NCBI RefSeq assembly: GCF_902488535.1
Contig: NZ_CABTWO010000009.1
Span: 1-64,000, forward strand
DNA: 64,000 bases
Origin: an uncultured Mobiluncus sp.
GTDB taxonomy: Bacteria; Actinomycetota; Actinomycetes; Actinomycetales; Actinomycetaceae
Reading direction: 5' to 3'
The notes under the pieces were generated by a model. The model was not told where the DNA came from. It searched no databases and saw nothing but the letters and a program-made list of their open reading frames with translations. Positions 58,875 to 64,000 of this stretch are shown one piece after another (position 1 is the first letter of the stretch; each line of letters opens with the position of its first letter). A program made the position numbers and the translations under genes.

Positions 58875-61493
58875 CTAGCGCAGGGTTGCCTGGCAGGTTT
58901 TCTCAACTTTCTTGATGATGCGGTTGCGAGTTTCCTTAATCTCCTGAGGGCTCAGCGTATGGTCAGCGGCACGCAGCCGTAGCGCAAACGCCAAGGATTT
59001 CCGGCCCTCCCCCAGTTGCTCCGCATTCTCAAACACGTCGAACAGGCGCAATTCCTCAACCAGCCCTTCCCCGGCCTTCGCAATCGCGTTATAGACCTTC
59101 AGCGCGGGAACGTCTTGCTTCACGACAAACGCCAAGTCTTCCTTGGCAGCCGGGAACGTCGAGACGGGACGCAGCTGGAATGCATCCTTGGGGCGGGACT
59201 TTTCAATCGCGTCCAAATCCAGTTCAAATGCACAAGTCCGGGGCGGCAGGCCGAAGTTTTGGCACACCTTGGGGTGCAGTTCGCCAGCATAACCCAGCAC
59301 CTTCCCGCCGGTGAGCGCACCTACGCGAATTTGCGCGACTCGTCCGGGGTGGAAAGGCGCGGCAACCGTGGCTTGTCCCCCGGCGCCCAAGGCTTCGGGA
59401 CGCACCGCCAAACCTTGCGAAACTGCTACGCGAATCGCCAGCTCGATAGCGTCCGCCCAATCCCAGGCACGCGCCGCGTCATGAGGGCTAGCTTCGATGG
59501 CGTTTCCTGCCAGCACCGCCGCCACGTGCCAGGGCTGCTTCGGCACTCCCGCCCGCAGCGCCTGCATGACCTCGTCGCTGGGCTTTTCCTCCACGCCGGG
59601 AATCGACGCCGGAATGACTCCGTGCGCACTGACGACCTGGTCCAGCTCAAAAATCGCCACTCGCGGATTGCCGCGGGACACATTTCGCGAGGCCGTGTTC
59701 AGCAGGGTATCCAGCAGGGAACTGCGCAGTGCCGGGGCATCGTCAGCCAGCGGATTGGCCAGCTTGACGGTGTCTCGCCGCGGGTCGTCTGCCGGCAACC
59801 CCATCAAATCGTGTTCATTGCCCAAGAATGGGTAAGTCATGACTTCGGTCAAGCCCGCTTCGGCCAACGTGTCGCTGACTTCCCGGCGGGTTCGCAGCGG
59901 CGCCGGGTTGCCAATCTTGGCAGGGCCGACCGGCACCACGGAAGGAATCTTGTCGTAGCCGTCCAGTCGGGCAATTTCTTCAATGAGGTGGGCGGGGCCG
60001 CCAGCTAGGTCGGGACGCCACGAGGGCGGCACGACCGCGAACGTGTCGTCGCTGGACTTGGTGACGCTACAGCCGATGGCTCTCAACAGTTCTTCCACAC
60101 GCTGGGGCGCGTAGTCCACCCCGATGAGCTGGCTGGCTGCCGCAAAAGGCAAAGTTACGGTCGGTTGGGGCTTGACGTGGTTGACGTCAGTAACTCCCGG
60201 GTCAATGGTGCCGCCGCCGTATTCCACCAGTAGCTCGGCCGCATATTGAGCCGCCACCGGCGGAAGTTCGGGGTCGCTACCGCGCTCGAAACGCTTTGAA
60301 GCCTCGGAGGGCAACTTGTGACGACGCGCCGAACGCGCTACGGACACCGCGTCGAAGTGAGCCGCTTCTAATAGGACGTTCGTGGAGGTTTCGGTCATCT
60401 CCGTGTCCGCACCACCCATCACTCCGGCGATGCCGAGTACGCGCTCACCGTGACCGCCCTGGCAGTCAGTAATCAGCAAATCTTCGGCGTGCAAAGTTCG
60501 CTGAACCTCATCCAAAGTGGTGTGCTGTTCGTCTTGGCGGGCTCGGCGCACCACGATGGGTCCGGTCACTTTGTCCAGGTCATAAGCGTGCATGGGCTGG
60601 CCCAAGTCCAACATGACGTAGTTCGTCACGTCGACCGGCAAGGAAATGGAACGCATTCCCGCCGATTCCAGCCGTGCTACCATCCACTGCGGCGTGGGGG
60701 CACTCGGATTCAGTCCGCGCACTATCCGCGCCACAAACCGGTCGCACCCCATGTGGCCGCGAATCGGGGCTGAGTCCTCGATTTCGACTGGGAAGCCGGA
60801 ATCATTGGCTGCAGGCAGACCGTTTTTCAGGTTTTCAGCCAAGCCCCAGTCGGTAAACTTTGCGCCCGTGGAGTGGCTGTATTCACGCCCCACCCCGCGC
60901 ATCGAGAAGCAGTAGCCGCGGTCGGGAGTGATGTTGATTTCCAACAGTTCCTGGTTCAGTCCCAAGATGGGCAGCATGTCGGTTCCGGGAGCAGGAATTT
61001 CCACACCGCGCTCGCCTAGGTATTCCTCCAAAACGATGATGCCATCGAATTCCTCACCTAACCCCAGCTCACGGGCTGAACAAATCATGCCGTCCGAGAT
61101 ATGGCCGTAAGTTTTGCGGGTGGCGATGGCGAAGTCACCGGGCAGTACGGCTCCTGGCAGGGAGACCACCACGTGATCGCCCTCCTTGAAATTGTGCGCC
61201 CCACAAATGATGGAGCGGCTGGGAATGTCGGAGGGCTCCTTGCCGGTACCGGGCGCATCGTTGAATTCCTCACCCACGTCTACCCGGCAGTAGTTGACGG
61301 TTTTACCGTTGGAAGCCGTTTCGGGAACCATCGAGGCCACCCGGCCGCACACCAGCGGACCCGTCACCCCTGAAGTATGGATAGCTTCCTCTTCCAAACC
61401 GACCTTTACCAGGTCTTTTGCGAGTTGGGACGCGCTGGTGTCCGCGGGAACTTCCGTCCACCGCCGCAACCATTCAATCGAAACAAAAGCCAT
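58875..61493 (-). CDS. pheT: Phenylalanyl-tRNA synthetase beta chain
   Basis: An 872-residue subunit of the (alpha-beta)2 enzyme. Domains: EMAP-type tRNA-binding (about residues 40-160, ICGAHNFKEGDHVVVSLPGA), B3/B4 editing domain (about 215-400), B5 (about 430-500, with PSWRPDL), the synthetase-like core, and FDX-ACB at the C-terminus (about 775-870). Cognate to pheS directly upstream with a 2-base gap. Confidence 0.97.
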   Translation of the reverse strand: MAFVSIEWLRRWTEVPADTSASQLAKDLVKVGLEEEAIHTSGVTGPLVCGRVASMVPETASNGKTVNYCRVDVGEEFNDAPGTGKEPSDIPSRSIICGAHNFKEGDHVVVSLPGAVLPGDFAIATRKTYGHISDGMICSARELGLGEEFDGIIVLEEYLGERGVEIPAPGTDMLPILGLNQELLEINITPDRGYCFSMRGVGREYSHSTGAKFTDWGLAENLKNGLPAANDSGFPVEIEDSAPIRGHMGCDRFVARIVRGLNPSAPTPQWMVARLESAGMRSISLPVDVTNYVMLDLGQPMHAYDLDKVTGPIVVRRARQDEQHTTLDEVQRTLHAEDLLITDCQGGHGERVLGIAGVMGGADTEMTETSTNVLLEAAHFDAVSVARSARRHKLPSEASKRFERGSDPELPPVAAQYAAELLVEYGGGTIDPGVTDVNHVKPQPTVTLPFAAASQLIGVDYAPQRVEELLRAIGCSVTKSSDDTFAVVPPSWRPDLAGGPAHLIEEIARLDGYDKIPSVVPVGPAKIGNPAPLRTRREVSDTLAEAGLTEVMTYPFLGNEHDLMGLPADDPRRDTVKLANPLADDAPALRSSLLDTLLNTASRNVSRGNPRVAIFELDQVVSAHGVIPASIPGVEEKPSDEVMQALRAGVPKQPWHVAAVLAGNAIEASPHDAARAWDWADAIELAIRVAVSQGLAVRPEALGAGGQATVAAPFHPGRVAQIRVGALTGGKVLGYAGELHPKVCQNFGLPPRTCAFELDLDAIEKSRPKDAFQLRPVSTFPAAKEDLAFVVKQDVPALKVYNAIAKAGEGLVEELRLFDVFENAEQLGEGRKSLAFALRLRAADHTLSPQEIKETRNRIIKKVEKTCQATLR

Positions 61494-61495
61494 TT

Positions 61496-62575
61496 TTAGC
61501 GCCCCTTTCCATTCACGCCGAACTGATCTGAGAACCTCACGTCGCCTTCCACGATGTCGTGCATATCCTCTATGCCGTGGCGCAGCATCAGTGTGCGCTC
61601 AATGCCCATTCCGAAGGCAAATCCTTGATAAACCTCGGTGTCGACCCCGCAGGCACGTAGCACATTCGGGTTCACCATGCCGCAGCCGCCCCACTCAATC
61701 CAGCCGGGGCCACCTTTCTTTTGCGGGAACCATAGGTCGACCTCCGCGGAAGGCTCGGTGAAGGGGAAGAAAGACGGTCTGAAGCGGGTTTTTGCCTCCG
61801 GGCCGAACATAGCGCGGGCAAAGTGATCCAGAGTCCCCTTCAAATCCGCCATCGTCAGGCCCTTATCCACTGCCAGGCCCTCCACCTGGTTAAACACCGG
61901 GGAGTGGGTGGGATCCAGTTCATCAGCACGAAACACTTTGCCGGGAATAGCTACGTAAATCGGCAGCTCGCGGGTCGTCAACAGACGCGCCTGCACCGGA
62001 GAGGTGTGCGTGCGCAGCACCAGGTTGGCGGGGTTTTCCACGCTGCCGCCCACGGAAGCGGAATCAACATAGAGCGTGTCTTGCATCTGCCGTGCCGGGT
62101 GATCGGCATCAAAGTTCAACGCATCAAAGTTGAACCACTCGTGTTCCACCTGGGGGCCAGCCGCAATGTCCCACCCCAGAGACACGAAAAAGTCCGCGAC
62201 TTCCTCTTCCAGCACCATCAGCGGGTGGCGCGACCCCAGCGGGTGACGCGAGGACAACACGCTTACGTCCACGGTTTCCGCCCCCAAAGCCGCCTCTTGC
62301 GCGGCCTCCTGCAGTTCAATCTGTTTGGCGTCCAGAGCCGCCCGGACCCGCCCTTGGGCAGCCCCCAAGTTCCGACCGGCAGTAGCTTTGTCCTGAGGAT
62401 CGAGCTTCCCGATAAGTTTCTTTGCCAGGGTCAAGGGCGCTTTGTCGCCGTTGTAGCGGGAACGCACCGCTTTCAGCGACTCCACATCGGGCGCCGCCGC
62501 GATGGCTTCTAGCGCCGCGGCAACTTCCCGCTCCAAACCTTCCGCATCCAGCGGACTCAACACGTTTTCGCTCAT
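61496..62575 (-). CDS. pheS: Phenylalanyl-tRNA synthetase alpha chain
   Basis: A 359-residue catalytic subunit, class II. An N-terminal coiled coil (about residues 1-90) is followed by motif 2 FRADELDPTHSPVFNQVEGL, the FRPSFFPFTEPSAEVD block and motif 3 GFAFGMGIERTLMLRHGI. Phenylalanine-binding residues appear normal. First gene of pheST; no T-box or Phe-rich leader peptide was seen upstream. Confidence 0.97.
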   Translation of the reverse strand: MSENVLSPLDAEGLEREVAAALEAIAAAPDVESLKAVRSRYNGDKAPLTLAKKLIGKLDPQDKATAGRNLGAAQGRVRAALDAKQIELQEAAQEAALGAETVDVSVLSSRHPLGSRHPLMVLEEEVADFFVSLGWDIAAGPQVEHEWFNFDALNFDADHPARQMQDTLYVDSASVGGSVENPANLVLRTHTSPVQARLLTTRELPIYVAIPGKVFRADELDPTHSPVFNQVEGLAVDKGLTMADLKGTLDHFARAMFGPEAKTRFRPSFFPFTEPSAEVDLWFPQKKGGPGWIEWGGCGMVNPNVLRACGVDTEVYQGFAFGMGIERTLMLRHGIEDMHDIVEGDVRFSDQFGVNGKGR

Positions 62576-62815
62576 TTTTCCTCGATTTCCTTGACTCCTA
62601 GCCAGCTCAAAACCCCTTCAACTTTAGTCGAAATGCCAGCCCGCCCGGTAATCAAGATTTTTCAATGCTGCCCCACGGGCCTCCACAATATTCCGCAGGA
62701 GCAAATAAATTCAGCGCGGGAGAAGTAAAAACCGAACGAAACGGCTACAGAATAGCCACTTTGTGAGATAAATTATTTGATGTAATTATGGAATATTTCA
62801 GCCAAGGATACCGAA
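62576..62815 (+). promoter_or_regulatory. Divergent pheS/chemoreceptor spacer with candidate promoter
   Basis: A 240-base spacer. TTGTGA near 62761 and TAATTA near 62783 (16-base spacing) form a candidate promoter for the chemoreceptor. No flagellar sigma28-type promoter was identified. Confidence 0.35.
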
Positions 62816-63874
62816 GTGAGAAAATCTAAAACCGCTGTAGAAACGCAACACTTGCAGGCAGAGATTGAGCGTCTTCAAGCTGAAGTCGCCGAGCTTCAGG
62901 CCGAAAAGGAATCTCAGGAAGCCGCTCTCAGTGACTTGAACCAGGAACAGGCCTTCACCCAGAGCACGCATGACCCTCTGGCACGGTGTTTCGGATCGGC
63001 TGAAAACGTCCGCGAATCCCTGGGAAAGATTGTGTCCGAATTGGACGCGGGTTCCGCTGACACCGCAGAGACACGCCGGGTCATGGCGGAATCAACTCGT
63101 GATTTGCACGATATGGCCGACGGTGCTGGGGACATTTCGAAAAAGTTGCAGGACATGGGACAGAACATGGAGGTCTTGTCAAAGGCTTCCGAGTCGATTC
63201 ACAGCTTTGTACAGCAAATCGAAGGTATTGCTTCACAAACGAACTTGCTGGCGCTAAACGCCACTATTGAAGCGGCACGAGCGGGTGAGGCTGGTCGTGG
63301 TTTCGCCGTGGTGGCAGGGGAAGTGCGCACTTTGGCGGAACGCACCGCCAGTGCCACGCAGGAAATTGGCGCTCTGGTCACTTCCATAACCGAGGGCACC
63401 GCTAGCGCCCTGGAAAACATTACGGAAGCTATTGACGAATCCAAAGAATTCGAAGAAAAATCCAGCCAGACCGCGACCGCGGTGGGAGAAAAAGTTTCCT
63501 CGATGGCAGACTCGATTGCGCACGTGACTACGGATTCATTTGTTTCGGTGGTGAAACTCGACCACTTCATCTTTAAGTTGGGGATTTACCGTCAAGTTAC
63601 CGGAATTGCTGAGCCGAACCCGGAGGGGATTTCCTCCTCGCACACTTGCCGCTTGGGCAAGTGGTATTACGAGGGGCGCGGTCACCTCGACTACTCAGGA
63701 CAGCCCTGTTTCCAACAGCTCGAGGGTGTTCACGAAGGTACCCACGTTTCTGGTAAGGCTGCTGTCGAGGCCTTTATAGCAGGCGACAGCGAACTGATGA
63801 AAAAGCATCTGGAGACTATGGAGGACAACTCCGCCAAAGTTGGCGCCCTGCTCGATCAGTTGATGGACAGCTAG
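62816..63874 (+). CDS. Soluble methyl-accepting chemoreceptor with CZB domain
   Basis: A 352-residue cytosolic receptor with no membrane span. An N-terminal coiled coil (about residues 1-45) leads into the MCP signalling domain; the hairpin tip contains IEGIASQTNLLALNATIEAA and RAGEAGRGFAVVAGEVRTLAER. The C-terminal CZB zinc-binding domain (about 240-345) has LDHFIFKLGIYRQV, SSHTCRLGKWYYEG and GVHEGTH, with the His and Cys ligands in place. CZB domains sense zinc or hypochlorous acid. The GTG start follows AAGGAT. It implies chemotaxis and motility. Confidence 0.92.
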   Translation: MRKSKTAVETQHLQAEIERLQAEVAELQAEKESQEAALSDLNQEQAFTQSTHDPLARCFGSAENVRESLGKIVSELDAGSADTAETRRVMAESTRDLHDMADGAGDISKKLQDMGQNMEVLSKASESIHSFVQQIEGIASQTNLLALNATIEAARAGEAGRGFAVVAGEVRTLAERTASATQEIGALVTSITEGTASALENITEAIDESKEFEEKSSQTATAVGEKVSSMADSIAHVTTDSFVSVVKLDHFIFKLGIYRQVTGIAEPNPEGISSSHTCRLGKWYYEGRGHLDYSGQPCFQQLEGVHEGTHVSGKAAVEAFIAGDSELMKKHLETMEDNSAKVGALLDQLMDS

Positions 63875-63924
63875 ATAGCCAGTTTTTTCGTAATCCCTCC
63901 CAGAATAAGCCTAGGCTCGAGGTC

Positions 63925-64000
63925 ATGACCCTACCCCTTGCTCGTGAAAACCGAAAAGTTAGGTCTGTTTTGCGCACCTGGCTACCCAATCAGCATGGGG
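63925..64000 (+). CDS. Start of a YwiC-like gene, cut by the window edge
   Basis: Only about 25 codons are visible: MTLPLARENRKVRSV then TWLPNQHG. The WLPNQHG motif is the hallmark N-terminus of YwiC-like multi-span membrane proteins of unknown function. A GAGG lies before the ATG at short spacing. The assignment rests on this motif alone. Confidence 0.4.
   Translation, partial: MTLPLARENRKVRSVLRTWLPNQHG

Noticed and set aside
59016..60008. 330-codon plus-strand frame opposite pheT
   Set aside because: Antisense shadow of pheT without start signals.
62576..62815. T-box or Phe-rich leader upstream of pheS
   Set aside because: No conserved T-box element, no Phe-rich short frame and no terminator hairpin.

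Overview
The window is about 53 kb of chromosome from a moderately GC-rich actinobacterium, interrupted by an 11.2 kb mobile element of Firmicutes type. Actinobacterial ancestry rests on a WhiB1-type regulator next to a PdtaS-type histidine kinase (the arrangement found in Mycobacterium), the argCJBD-R-GH operon, DUF2505 and DUF2599-like proteins and a DtxR/IdeR-type iron box. A soluble chemoreceptor implies a motile organism. A motile member of the Actinomycetaceae such as Mobiluncus is my best guess, but it is inference and the window does not prove it.

Layout. 1-1030: 5' half of a 16S rRNA gene on the minus strand with leader and promoter. 1133-2175: an iron-box-controlled pair (secreted DUF2599-like protein and a three-span membrane protein). 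2208-10469: a minus-strand cluster that reads, in transcription order, small secreted two-cysteine peptide, six-span histidine kinase, LuxR-type response regulator, secreted I36/crystallin-like protein, two paralogous lipoproteins, peptidoglycan-binding membrane-fusion protein, ABC ATPase and MacB/FtsX-type permease. This looks like a sensing, secretion and export system and is the most interesting undescribed unit here. 10594-13977: an AGE-family sugar isomerase, a double DUF1540 protein and an orphan trpB.

13991-25210: an integrative mobilizable element bounded by 47-bp imperfect inverted repeats. It encodes a large serine recombinase, TnpW, replication-type proteins (DnaC-like, RepA-like), a MOBP relaxase with MobC, a candidate oriT, an HTH protein and sigma-like factor, and as cargo tet(W) with an intact attenuation leader plus a methyltransferase. 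It has no type IV secretion genes, so it would need a helper to transfer.

25231-33506: gatCAB, a phospholipase D/cardiolipin synthase-like protein, ligA, a DJ-1/PfpI protein and a cluster of DnaA boxes. 33546-40879: an FHA-FtsK/SpoIIIE (EssC-like) ATPase, whiB1, pdtaS, DUF2505, and thyA with a dihydrofolate reductase. 40970-49885: aldehyde dehydrogenase, tyrS, AGCS symporter, AhpD-like protein, OPT transporter, Nudix hydrolase, msrA and a compact 50-residue orphan gene. 50107-58068: arginine operon argCJBDRGH, notably without argF, with tandem ARG boxes over an apparently leaderless argC promoter. 58116-64000: DUF1287 protein, pheST, a soluble chemoreceptor with a CZB domain, and the start of a YwiC-like gene cut by the window edge.

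No tRNA genes, CRISPR arrays or classical insertion sequences were seen.
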